Shown: positions 1 through 5,473 of the stretch, piece by piece
Numbering within the stretch: position 1 is the first letter of the stretch
How the letters are laid out: each line of letters starts with the position of its first letter
Assembly (NCBI GenBank): GCA_023435335.1
Contig: JAEYRU010000289.1
Span: 1-5,473 of the forward strand
DNA: 5,473 nt
Direction: 5' to 3'
Source: Pseudomonadota bacterium
GTDB taxonomy: Bacteria > Pseudomonadota > Alphaproteobacteria > Rhizobiales > Rhizobiaceae
Notes under the pieces: generated by a model
Database searches by the model: none
What the model was told of the DNA's origin: nothing
What the model saw: the letters and a program-made list of their open reading frames with translations, nothing else
Translations under genes and position numbers: made by a program

Positions 1-1095
1 CCGTGCCATGCAGCGGCAGGCCAGGTTCATCGAGCAGCAGGATGACGTTTCCGTGGCTCTTCTTGATCTGGGCGAACTTCACTAGGAACGAGAAGAACCA
101 GATGAAGCCCGCAGACCTTTCGGAGAACGGTACGGTGACCCCGTGCAGGCTATTCTCCACACGCGCGCGGGCAACAGGGCCGGCGTTAAACGGCACCGGG
201 TCGCCCGACTTACCCTCGGACAGCACGACCTTGATCTTGAGTTCGTCGTTCTGGGTCCAGTAGTCGAATATCTGGTCCGTGATCTTTAGCGCGGCGGCCT
301 CGCACTTGGCGTTCAGTTCCTCGAATTGCGTCGTCTTCACCAAGTCGTCGAGGGTAGTTCCGGCATACTCCAAGAAATCGAGGAACACGCGGTCGCCGCT
401 CGACATCGGCCGGTTGTTCTTGTTTCTTCATCTAGCTTGTTGATCGAAAGCTCGCCGCTCATCCGGTCATAGTGCGAGAAGTACATGAACTTCGGCGCCC
501 GTTCGCTCAGGATGTCGATAGCCTTGAGGGATGCCGACTTCTTTCGGAACTTGGTGATGGTATCAAGCAACCCCTGCTGCGATGCAGTCCGACTTGCTAG
601 GCTCTCGAGCGCCTCTGCCGCCCTCTCGGTCGTCGATGCCGTACCCAGAACGGCCCGGTCCTCGTCAGTGAGCCCGTGCTTGGCGACGAGGTGGTCGAGT
701 GCTGCTTTGTCGACGAACGGCACGTCCCAAGTCGTATTGGTCTGTTCGTAGGACTTGCTAATCGTGATCTCACCGCCGCTCAGCGCTTTGGCTCCGAACA
801 CTGCCGCGATTGCCGCGAAATCGCCGGGCTCCAGTTTCCATTTGGTGCGCATCACCCGAGCCTGACCGTCGCCATAATCCGACTCATACTGGGACAGCAT
901 CCGGCGAGGGTAGTTGGTTATCTTGGCGTATTCGTTGAAGTCGGGATCGGTAGATCGGATGCCTTCCAATGCCTTTAGGAAGGCGGACTTCCCCGCCTCG
1001 TTCTTTCCCACAAGGCAGGTCGTCTGACCGATCTCGACAGGATCAGCGTCGATGATGTTCCGGTAGTTGGTCGCGTGCGCCTCGATGAGCTTCAA
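1..1095 (-). pseudogene. OLD-like AAA/ABC-type ATPase, frameshifted and cut by the window edge
   Basis: Seen: from TTG at 1095 the protein begins MKLIEAHATNYRNI and has a Walker A motif GKNEAGKS at about residues 30-37. That frame is good until about position 425, then turns to unlikely sequence and stops at 337-339 (252 aa). Another minus frame, open from about 424 to the left edge, continues the protein. It reads SSGDRVFLDFLEYAG, then SERSAGFIWFFSF (ABC-signature-like, near residue 325) and VILLLDEPGLPLH (Walker B with its catalytic Glu, near residue 357). Restoring one T in the T run at 423-425 joins the two frames without a stop. Family knowledge: such N-terminal ATPases often carry a C-terminal TOPRIM nuclease (OLD/GajA type), but that part would lie off the window. 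The gene is lower in GC than its neighbours. The type is given as pseudogene because no single frame holds all ATPase motifs; a sequencing error is equally possible. The nuclease function and any defence role are inference. Confidence 0.8.
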
Positions 1096-1110
1096 GTTCG
1101 CCCCCCTTCT
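1096..1110 (-). promoter_or_regulatory. Ribosome binding site deciding the TTG start of the ATPase
   Basis: On the minus strand the bases before TTG (1095-1093) read AGAAGGGGGGCGAAC. The purine block AGAAGGGGGG ends five bases before the start codon, an ideal Shine-Dalgarno position. The first residues after TTG (KLIEAHATNYRNI) match where proteins of this ATPase family usually begin. This favours TTG over the ATG at 1149, which would add 18 residues with no family character. Confidence 0.7.
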
Positions 1111-1130
1111 ATCGTTGTAACCGCACCAAG

Positions 1131-1159
1131 AATATCGGTTCGTGTTCAAAAATATTCAA
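1131..1159 (-). promoter_or_regulatory. Candidate sigma-70-type promoter of the ATPase gene
   Basis: On the minus strand, TTGAAT (1159-1154) and GATATT (1136-1131) are separated by exactly 17 bases. Each matches the standard hexamer in four of six positions. Transcription would begin near 1124, giving a leader of about 29 bases that carries the purine-rich ribosome binding site. The upstream ATG at 1149 falls between the two boxes and so would not be transcribed, which supports the TTG start. This is prediction by eye only. Confidence 0.5.
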
Positions 1160-1604
1160 CTGGAACGTGGTCCTTTTGCACGTGATACTTAGGCATCTGC
1201 AGACAATCGAACGACTATCTTGACTACCTCCTACTAGCTGGACGCCACTTTCGGCCACGACCCACCGGCTGGAGGTTCTTAGGCAGTACTGGCCCCCGAA
1301 TTCGGTGGAGCGCTAGAAAGAATGCCAGGTTTCGAGTCGTCGAGTAATGATGCGGAGAACCGCAGCGATGGCTATGAAGGCGCTTTGGGGTCATGGTGCG
1401 GCGGTCACTTGAATAACCGCTTTTCCACACGCTGCCCCCACAAGCCGCCAGTCCGCTGCCCGCCCTACAATCGCCGCTCCAGATCGCTCCTCGGGCATGG
1501 CTGGACACGTCGCCTTGTCAGCATCTGTCAGCAATGATCGGAAATCCTGTCCACACCCTCCGCGCCTGCCGCACAATGTCCCGTCAACCAACGGAGAGGC
1601 GGCG
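1160..1604. other. Gene-poor region between the ATPase and the 170-aa protein
   Basis: No convincing gene is seen. The open frames here on both strands lack a good ribosome binding site and have mixed, low-complexity composition. On the minus strand around 1320-1400 there is a short transposase-like fragment (see findings). Two copies of TGTCAGCA occur at 1517-1524 and 1527-1534. Base composition moves from the moderate GC of the left gene to the high GC of the right part. The region could be the edge of an inserted segment, but no tRNA gene, integrase or flanking repeat pair is visible. Confidence 0.6.
1517..1534. repeat. Direct repeat TGTCAGCA, two copies 10 bases apart
   Basis: The 8-base word TGTCAGCA occurs at 1517-1524 and again at 1527-1534, so the copies start 10 bases apart, close to one DNA helical turn. 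They lie about 70 to 90 bases before the start of the 170-aa gene. That placement would suit a protein binding tandem sites near its promoter. No regulator is known to me for this word, and chance cannot be excluded. Confidence 0.4.
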
Positions 1605-2117
1605 ATGGACTGGAAGCGTGAGGAGGAACGGGCCGCACTCGGCCGCATCGTCGCCCTGCTCTCGGCGCTCGCGCTTCTGGCCGAGCGCGCGTCGGGCCGT
1701 TCGCCCCTCGTGCGAAGCCTTGTCCTGTGGGTCCTGCGGCATGCCGAGGCGGCAGCGCGCGATCTCGTTGCCGGCGGCACTGACAGCCCTGGCGCGCCGT
1801 CCGCGCCGTGGCCGGTCGTGCCGGCAGGCGCCGGCCCGCGCGACGCCATGCGTCTGGCCGCCGGCCTGCGCGCGCTGGCCCGGCAACTCGACCGGCAGGC
1901 AGGATGCCTTTCCGCACGGCGCGGGCGGACCGGCGACGAAACTGCCGCCCCGTGGGCACCTTCCGGGGTCGCGTCGGGGTGTGTGCCGGGGTTCGCTTCG
2001 TGGTTCGCTTCTGGGGCCTGCCGGTTGCCGGCATCGGGCATCCTCGCCACCCTCTCGAAGCTCGCGGCGTCCGCGTCCGGCGCGCTCATTCCCGTGCGCG
2101 CGCCCGACACCTCGTGA
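1605..2117 (+). CDS. Hypothetical 170-residue protein, alanine- and arginine-rich
   Basis: I do not recognise a family. Seen: ATG at 1605 is preceded by GGAGAGG (1593-1599), a good ribosome binding site five bases upstream; the same frame is open further upstream, but without such a site. The N-terminal half (about residues 1-55) looks helical and amphipathic, with MDWKREEERAALGRIVALL followed by further Leu/Ala runs and an arginine-rich patch. It could be a membrane-associated helix, but charged residues interrupt it, so a soluble helical bundle is as likely. The middle (about 60-80) is Pro/Gly/Ala-rich and probably flexible. The C-terminal part (about 110-165) is Ala/Ser/Gly-rich. No catalytic motif or signal peptide is apparent. 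It points toward the crotonase gene (convergent, 84-base gap). Overlapping frames are open because GC is high, but only this one has a credible start. Confidence 0.6.
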   Translation: MDWKREEERAALGRIVALLSALALLAERASGRSPLVRSLVLWVLRHAEAAARDLVAGGTDSPGAPSAPWPVVPAGAGPRDAMRLAAGLRALARQLDRQAGCLSARRGRTGDETAAPWAPSGVASGCVPGFASWFASGACRLPASGILATLSKLAASASGALIPVRAPDTS

Positions 2118-2170
2118 CCTTCCCCGGTGCTTCCGTTCCAGACCCGCTGTCAGCTGCGCGGCGCATGTCC

Positions 2171-2198
2171 GCGCGGGCGCATCGCGTCGCGCCCGCGC
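2171..2198. terminator. GC-rich hairpin between convergent genes
   Basis: Bases 2171-2180 pair perfectly with 2189-2198 (10 base pairs, all G-C), leaving an 8-base loop. The hairpin begins three bases beyond the crotonase stop codon, and the 170-aa gene ends 53 bases to the left, so it could serve transcripts from either side. There is no T run after the stem on either strand, so it is not a classical intrinsic terminator. It may instead protect the mRNA 3' end or pause RNA polymerase. Confidence 0.4.
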
Positions 2199-2201
2199 CG
2201 C

Positions 2202-2951
2202 CTACTTCTTGCGCGCCATGAACGCCATGAAGGCGTTGCGCGCCTCGTCCGACTTCAGCCGCGCGCGGAAATGCGCGCCCTCCTCCCTGATGCGCTCGAC
2301 CAGCGCGCTGCGGTCGCCCAGCATCAGGTCGCGGGCGATCTTCAGCGCCTCGGGCGGCTTGGCGGCGACCTTCTCGGCCGCCGCGAACACTTCCGTCTCG
2401 AGGTCGGCTTCAGCGACCACGCGATGGATCAGCCCGGCGGCGAGCGCCTCACCCGCCGGCAGCCCCTCGCCCAGCCCGAGCAGCGCGAAGGCCCGCTGGC
2501 GGCCGAGCAGCGCCGGCGCGATCAGGCTGGAACCGGCCTCCGGCACCAGCCCGAGATCGACGAAGGGCGTGTGGAAGAGGGTACGCGGGGTGGCGAAGGT
2601 GAGGTCGCAGTGAAGGTGGATGGTCGTGCCGATGCCGACCGCGATGCCGTCCGCGCCCGACACGACGGGCTTCTGCGCGGTCGCCAGCGCAACGAGGAAG
2701 TCGTAGACCTCCATGCCGCCGTCGCCGCCCTGCGCGATGGCGAGGAAATCCATCAGGTCGTTGCCGGAGGAGAACGCGCCCGGCACGCCGAGGATGACGT
2801 GGCAGCGCACCTCGGTGTCGGCGTCGCCGCCGGTGAGCGCCGCCGCCATCGCGGCATACATCGCGCGCGTGATCGCGTTCTTCTTGTCTGGCCGGTTCAT
2901 GCGGATCGCCTGCACCGCGCCGCGGCGCTCGACGATGACGTGTTCGTTCAT
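2202..2951 (-). CDS. Enoyl-CoA hydratase/isomerase (crotonase) family protein
   Basis: This is a single-domain crotonase of 249 aa, normal length for the family. Seen: NRPDKKNAIT near residues 19-28, the first oxyanion-hole segment GAFSSGNDL at 58-66, and the second, GIAVGIGTT, at 102-110. Compared with rat mitochondrial enoyl-CoA hydratase, the residue matching Glu144 is Thr110 and the one matching Glu164 is Phe130. The protein instead has Glu138 in LVPEAGSS, the position used by delta3,delta2-enoyl-CoA isomerases. It is therefore more likely to shift a double bond, or do another acid/base step on acyl-CoA, than to hydrate. The ATG at 2951 lies 10 bases after the dehydrogenase stop codon, and GAGGGGGGA in the junction overlaps that stop and serves as ribosome binding site. 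The genes are almost surely cotranscribed. Family membership is secure; the reaction is inferred. Confidence 0.93.
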   Translation of the reverse strand: MNEHVIVERRGAVQAIRMNRPDKKNAITRAMYAAMAAALTGGDADTEVRCHVILGVPGAFSSGNDLMDFLAIAQGGDGGMEVYDFLVALATAQKPVVSGADGIAVGIGTTIHLHCDLTFATPRTLFHTPFVDLGLVPEAGSSLIAPALLGRQRAFALLGLGEGLPAGEALAAGLIHRVVAEADLETEVFAAAEKVAAKPPEALKIARDLMLGDRSALVERIREEGAHFRARLKSDEARNAFMAFMARKK

Positions 2952-2961
2952 TTGTCCCCCC

Positions 2962-4728
2962 TCAGGCGAAATCGGCCGCTGCCAGGCTTTCCGCGCCTTC
3001 GACCACCGGATCCTTCAGCGCCGCCGTCTCCGAAACGATGTTCTCGGCATAGAAGCGGCAGAGCGCGGCGCGACGGCCGCCATTGGCCGCCACAGCGCCA
3101 CGCGCCAGGTAGGCGCCGCCGGCCGCCAGCGAGAACAGCCGCAGATAGGGCGTGGCGCCGGCCAGCGCCTCGCTCGTGCGGCCCTCCGCCAGCGCCTTCT
3201 GCAGGAACGCCGTCGCCGTCTCCAGATCGGCCACCGCCGCCTCCAGCCGGTCGGCGGAACGCCCAAGCCCCGGCAGGTTGGAGTTGCGCAGCGCCTCCAC
3301 GTCCGCCTTCAGTTCGGCGATGTAGCCGGCGACCTGCCCGCCGCCCGACAGCGGCAGCTTGCGCGTCACGAGGTCGATCGCCTGGATGCCGTTGGTGCCT
3401 TCGTAGATCGGCGCGATGCGCGCGTCGCGCAGCAGCGCCGCGGCGCCCGTCTCCTCGATGTAGCCCATGCCGCCATGCACCTGCACGCCCATCGATGCGA
3501 CGTCGACGCCGATGTCGGTGGAGAAGGCCTTGGCGAGCGGCGTGATCAGGTTGGCCCGCTCCTGCCAGTGGCGGGCCGCGTCGCCCTCGGCGGTGCGCGC
3601 CATGTCGAGCGCGTGGGCGCAGGCATATGAGATCGAGCGCGCCACCTGCGTCAGCGCCTGCATGGTCAGCAGCGTGCGCTTCACGTCCGGGTGCATCACG
3701 ATGGGGCTCATGCCCTCGCCCGCGTCCCCCTCGGCGCGGCCCTGCCGGCGCTCCTGCGCATAGGCGAGCGCCTTCTGGAAGGCTGCCTCGGCCACCGCCA
3801 CGCCCTGCATGCCGACGGCGAGGCGGGCGTTGTTCATCATGGTGAACATGCAGGCGAGCCCGCGGTTCTCCTCGCCGACCAGCCAGCCGACCGCGCCCTT
3901 CTCCTCGCCTTCGACGAAGCCGTCGCCGTAGATCATGGTGCAGGTGGGCGAGCCGTGGATGCCGAGCTTGTGCTCGATCGAGGCGCAGAAGGCGTCGTTG
4001 CGGCGGCCGAGCGAGCCGTCCTGGTTGACCAGGAACTTCGGCACCAGGAAGAGCGAGATGCCGCGCGTGCCGGCGGGCGCGTCCGGCAGGCGCGCCAGCA
4101 CCAGATGCACGATGTTGTCGGTGAAGTCGTGCTCGCCGTAGGTGATGAAGATCTTCTGGCCGAAGATGCGGTAGGTGCCGTCGCCGGCGCGCTCGGCGCG
4201 GGTCCTGAGCGCGGCGAGGTCCGAGCCTGCCTGCGGCTCGGTCAGGTTCATCGTGCCCATCCACTCGCCGGTGACGAGCTTCTCCAGATAGGTGGCCTTC
4301 AGCTCGTCGGTGGCGTGCTTCTCCAGCGCCTCGACGGCGCCCATGGTCAGCGTCGGCCCGAGCGCGAAGGCCATCGCCCCGGAGTTCCACATCTCTAGCG
4401 CGGCCACCGAAAGCATCATCGGCAGGCCCTGCCCGCCATACTCCACCGGGCCGGTGAGCCCGTTCCAGCCGCCCTCGATCCAGCGCCGGTAGAGGTCCTT
4501 CCAGCCGGGGGGCGTGGTGACCTTGCCGTCCTTGAGCATCGCGCCCTTCTCGTCGCCCGCCTTCGCCAGCGGAGCGATCTCCTCCGAGGCGAAACGGCCG
4601 GCCTCGGACAGGATCGCGTCGACAAGATCCTCGGACAGGTCGCCGAAGCGGCCTTCGGCCAACGCGCCCTGCAGTCCGGCGACGTGTTTCAGCGTGAAAG
4701 CGATGTCCTCGACCGGCGCGTGATACAT
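2962..4728 (-). CDS. Acyl-CoA dehydrogenase, long form with extra C-terminal domain (DmdC-like)
   Basis: FAD flavoprotein of 588 aa that oxidises an acyl-CoA to the 2,3-enoyl-CoA, passing electrons to electron-transfer flavoprotein (family knowledge). Seen: a short N-terminal lead (MYHAPVEDIAFTL), a helical domain to about residue 155, and the FAD/substrate signature LTEPQAGSD at 162-170. The central beta domain follows to about 290, then the C-terminal helical domain with QVHGGMGYIEE at 416-426 and the catalytic base Glu443 in IYEGTNGIQ. About 130 further residues make up the extra C-terminal domain typical of the roughly 590-residue subfamily, which includes 3-methylmercaptopropionyl-CoA dehydrogenase DmdC; standard family members are near 380 aa. 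The substrate cannot be read from sequence. ATG at 4728 has GGAGGAG eight bases upstream. It is first in an operon with the crotonase. A palindromic site upstream suggests control by an acyl-CoA-responsive regulator. Confidence 0.95.
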   Translation of the reverse strand: MYHAPVEDIAFTLKHVAGLQGALAEGRFGDLSEDLVDAILSEAGRFASEEIAPLAKAGDEKGAMLKDGKVTTPPGWKDLYRRWIEGGWNGLTGPVEYGGQGLPMMLSVAALEMWNSGAMAFALGPTLTMGAVEALEKHATDELKATYLEKLVTGEWMGTMNLTEPQAGSDLAALRTRAERAGDGTYRIFGQKIFITYGEHDFTDNIVHLVLARLPDAPAGTRGISLFLVPKFLVNQDGSLGRRNDAFCASIEHKLGIHGSPTCTMIYGDGFVEGEEKGAVGWLVGEENRGLACMFTMMNNARLAVGMQGVAVAEAAFQKALAYAQERRQGRAEGDAGEGMSPIVMHPDVKRTLLTMQALTQVARSISYACAHALDMARTAEGDAARHWQERANLITPLAKAFSTDIGVDVASMGVQVHGGMGYIEETGAAALLRDARIAPIYEGTNGIQAIDLVTRKLPLSGGGQVAGYIAELKADVEALRNSNLPGLGRSADRLEAAVADLETATAFLQKALAEGRTSEALAGATPYLRLFSLAAGGAYLARGAVAANGGRRAALCRFYAENIVSETAALKDPVVEGAESLAAADFA

Positions 4729-4759
4729 TCCTCAGGCTCCTCCGCCGACTGGATGAAAG

Positions 4760-4777
4760 GCGGCCCGGGCGGGCCGC
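4760..4777 (-). other. GC hairpin in the leader of the dehydrogenase transcript
   Basis: GCGGCCC at 4760-4766 and GGGCCGC at 4771-4777 form a perfect 7-base-pair stem with a 4-base loop. It lies between the candidate operator and the ribosome binding site, about 31 bases before the ATG. As RNA it would sit in the 5' leader and could slow translation or stabilise the message. In high-GC DNA such stems are common by chance. Confidence 0.35.
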
Positions 4778-4804
4778 TTGTCTTCCAGCATCTGCTAATT
4801 GCTT

Positions 4805-4820
4805 ATTACGTAAACGTCAA
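4805..4820. promoter_or_regulatory. Palindromic operator candidate upstream of the acyl-CoA dehydrogenase
   Basis: The plus strand reads ATTACGTAAACGTCAA: two ACGT words (4808-4811 and 4814-4817) separated by AA, with nearly symmetric AT-rich flanks. It resembles sites I recall for MerR-type regulators of branched-chain amino acid and acyl-CoA catabolism (LiuR type), but I could not search a motif collection. On the minus strand its right end supplies TTGACG (4820-4815), a good -35 box for the dehydrogenase operon. The best -10 at 17 bases (TAGCAG) is poor, as expected for activator-dependent promoters. It lies in the divergent gap, so it might also affect the small zinc-protein gene. Confidence 0.5.
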
Positions 4821-4832
4821 ACACGGAGCGGC

Positions 4833-4861
4833 TTGCCAGACGGTGAGGCGGACGCGATATT
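4833..4861 (+). promoter_or_regulatory. Candidate promoter of the small cysteine-rich protein gene
   Basis: TTGCCA (4833-4838, five of six matches to the standard -35) and GATATT (4856-4861, four of six to the -10) are spaced by 17 bases. Transcription would start near 4868, leaving a short leader of about 14 bases containing AAGGAG. This is a by-eye prediction with no experimental support. Confidence 0.5.
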
Positions 4862-4881
4862 GCGCCGCGGAAGGAGCCGAC

Positions 4882-5118
4882 ATGCTGGCCAGAAACGAAA
4901 AGTACAAGTGCATCGAATGCGGCCTGCCCTACGGGGCGGACGGCTTCGACCTGCACTACGGCCGCCTCGAGAACGGCCCGGCCTACTGGTGCGACCGCGG
5001 CCTTCTCTGCTCGCCGAAATGCTCGCTGGCGCACTACAAAAAGCGCGCGGCCGAAGGCACGCTGCCGACCGAGCCGGCGCCGGACCCGATGGAAACGGAT
5101 CCGTTCTTCAGCCTCTAG
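4882..5118 (+). CDS. Small cysteine-rich, probably zinc-binding protein
   Basis: A 78-residue protein of unknown function. Seen: ATG at 4882 with AAGGAG (4871-4876) five bases upstream. Cysteines lie at 10, 13, 37, 43 and 47 with His51 nearby: a CxxC pair (CIECG), then YWCDRGLLCSPKCSLAH. The spacing looks like a zinc ribbon or treble-clef-like finger, with CxxC supplying two ligands and two of the later Cys/His the rest. The C-terminal 20 residues are proline- and acid-rich and probably disordered. There is no signal peptide or membrane segment, so it is likely cytoplasmic. It is divergent from the acyl-CoA dehydrogenase gene (153-base gap) and its last 11 bases overlap the 3' end of purD on the other strand. 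GC and codon use match the right-hand neighbours. Metal binding is inferred, and a role in nucleic-acid or protein binding is only a guess. Confidence 0.8.
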   Translation: MLARNEKYKCIECGLPYGADGFDLHYGRLENGPAYWCDRGLLCSPKCSLAHYKKRAAEGTLPTEPAPDPMETDPFFSL

Positions 5119-5473
5119 CTCTCTCCCGCGCAACCGCCCGCCAGCCGATGTCGCGGCGGCAGAAGCCGCCCGGCCAGTCGATCCGGTCGACCGCCGCATA
5201 GGCGCGGTCGCGCGCTTCCGACACGGTCGCGCCGGTGGCCGTCACGTTGAGCACGCGCCCGCCGGCGGCGACGAGTTCGCCATCCACGAGCTGCGTGCCG
5301 GCGTGGAAGACCTTCGCCCCGGCGCCTTCCGCCTCCGCCAGGCCTCGGATCGCGGTGCCGGCCTCGGGCTTCCCCGGATAACCGTTCGCGGCCATCACGA
5401 CCGTCAGCGCGGCCTCGTCGCGCCAGCGGGCGGAGACATGGGCAAGCTGCCCGTCGGCCGCTGCCTCGAGCAG
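5108..5473 (-). CDS. purD: Phosphoribosylamine--glycine ligase (GAR synthetase), C-terminal part
   Basis: Cytoplasmic enzyme of de novo purine synthesis that joins glycine to 5-phosphoribosylamine using ATP, giving GAR (family knowledge). Seen: the last 121 residues, in frame from the right edge to TGA at 5110-5108; the full protein is usually about 420-430 aa, so the N-terminal preATP-grasp domain and most of the ATP-grasp domain lie outside. The visible part is the C-terminal domain, with the characteristic AANGYPGKPEAGTAIRGL, then KVFHAGTQLVDG, RVLNVTATGATVSEARDRAY and the ending IDWPGGFCRRDIGWRA. The reading frame is intact within the window. The end overlaps the convergent zinc-protein gene by 11 bases, and no terminator hairpin is evident between them. 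Confidence 0.95.
   Translation of the reverse strand: MLEAAADGQLAHVSARWRDEAALTVVMAANGYPGKPEAGTAIRGLAEAEGAGAKVFHAGTQLVDGELVAAGGRVLNVTATGATVSEARDRAYAAVDRIDWPGGFCRRDIGWRAVARERARG

Noticed and set aside
210..431. Minus-strand 73-codon open frame at the left end
   Set aside because: It is the third frame, very Arg-rich and without ATPase motifs; the frame with the signature and Walker B motifs is the real continuation.
415..432. Programmed -1 ribosomal frameshift in the ATPase gene
   Set aside because: The shift has the right direction, but no X-XXY-YYZ slippery heptamer is in phase and no clear downstream stem was seen. A one-base loss in a homopolymer is simpler.
1224..1508. Minus-strand 94-codon open frame in the gene-poor region
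   Set aside because: It has no ribosome binding site and no recognisable domain. Only a possible transposase-like remnant overlaps it, in other frames.
2127..3545. Long plus-strand open frame (472 codons) across the crotonase and part of the dehydrogenase gene
   Set aside because: It is antisense to two clear enzymes, is extremely Arg/Pro/Ala-rich and has no family features; a shadow frame of high-GC coding DNA.
2948..4390. Long minus-strand open frame (480 codons) inside the dehydrogenase gene
   Set aside because: It is an alternate frame of the same strand, rich in Arg/Gly/Ala, while the true frame carries all acyl-CoA dehydrogenase motifs.
1..5473. CRISPR array, tRNA, rRNA or complete insertion sequence
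   Set aside because: No regularly spaced repeats, cloverleaf-like segments, rRNA-like stretches or paired terminal inverted repeats were seen on reading both strands.

Overview
The window looks like a chromosomal segment from a high-GC alphaproteobacterium, most likely Hyphomicrobiales/Rhizobiales of the Mesorhizobium/Phyllobacteriaceae type. That is an inference from codon and GC usage and from the style of the acyl-CoA dehydrogenase, crotonase and PurD proteins; there is no rRNA or other phylogenetic marker. Hand counts on sample lines give about 53% GC at 901-960, inside the left gene, and about 70% at 4021-4080, inside the acyl-CoA dehydrogenase gene. The left edge therefore looks compositionally foreign to the rest.

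Left part (1-1095, minus strand): an AAA/ABC-type ATPase of the OLD-like kind, running off the left edge. Its Walker A motif lies in one frame. Its signature motif and Walker B motif lie in another frame, and no single open frame holds all three. The break sits at a T run (423-425) and is best explained by loss of one base. A TTG start at 1095 with a strong ribosome binding site and a promoter at 1131-1159 fits better than the upstream ATG at 1149, which lies inside that promoter.

Middle (1096-1604): about 500 bases without a convincing gene. They hold the ATPase promoter, a possible degraded transposase tail, and a pair of 8-bp direct repeats one helical turn apart just before the next gene. 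A conserved-looking but unrecognised 170-residue protein (1605-2117, plus) follows.

Core (2202-4728, minus): a two-gene, translationally spaced operon. A long acyl-CoA dehydrogenase (588 aa) is followed after 10 bases by a crotonase that lacks both classical hydratase glutamates but keeps an isomerase-type glutamate. The two probably act in one acyl-CoA degradation route. The dehydrogenase has a palindromic ACGT-N2-ACGT site upstream that resembles operators of MerR-type regulators of acyl-CoA catabolism.

Right part: a divergent small cysteine-rich, probably zinc-binding protein (4882-5118, plus) with a recognisable promoter. It overlaps by 11 bases, tail to tail, with the 3' end of purD (5108-5473, minus, partial), a purine biosynthesis gene. 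The right two thirds look like ordinary core chromosome. No complete new system is visible. The interrupted ATPase, possibly one end of a defence or mobile module that continues off the left edge, is the most interesting item.
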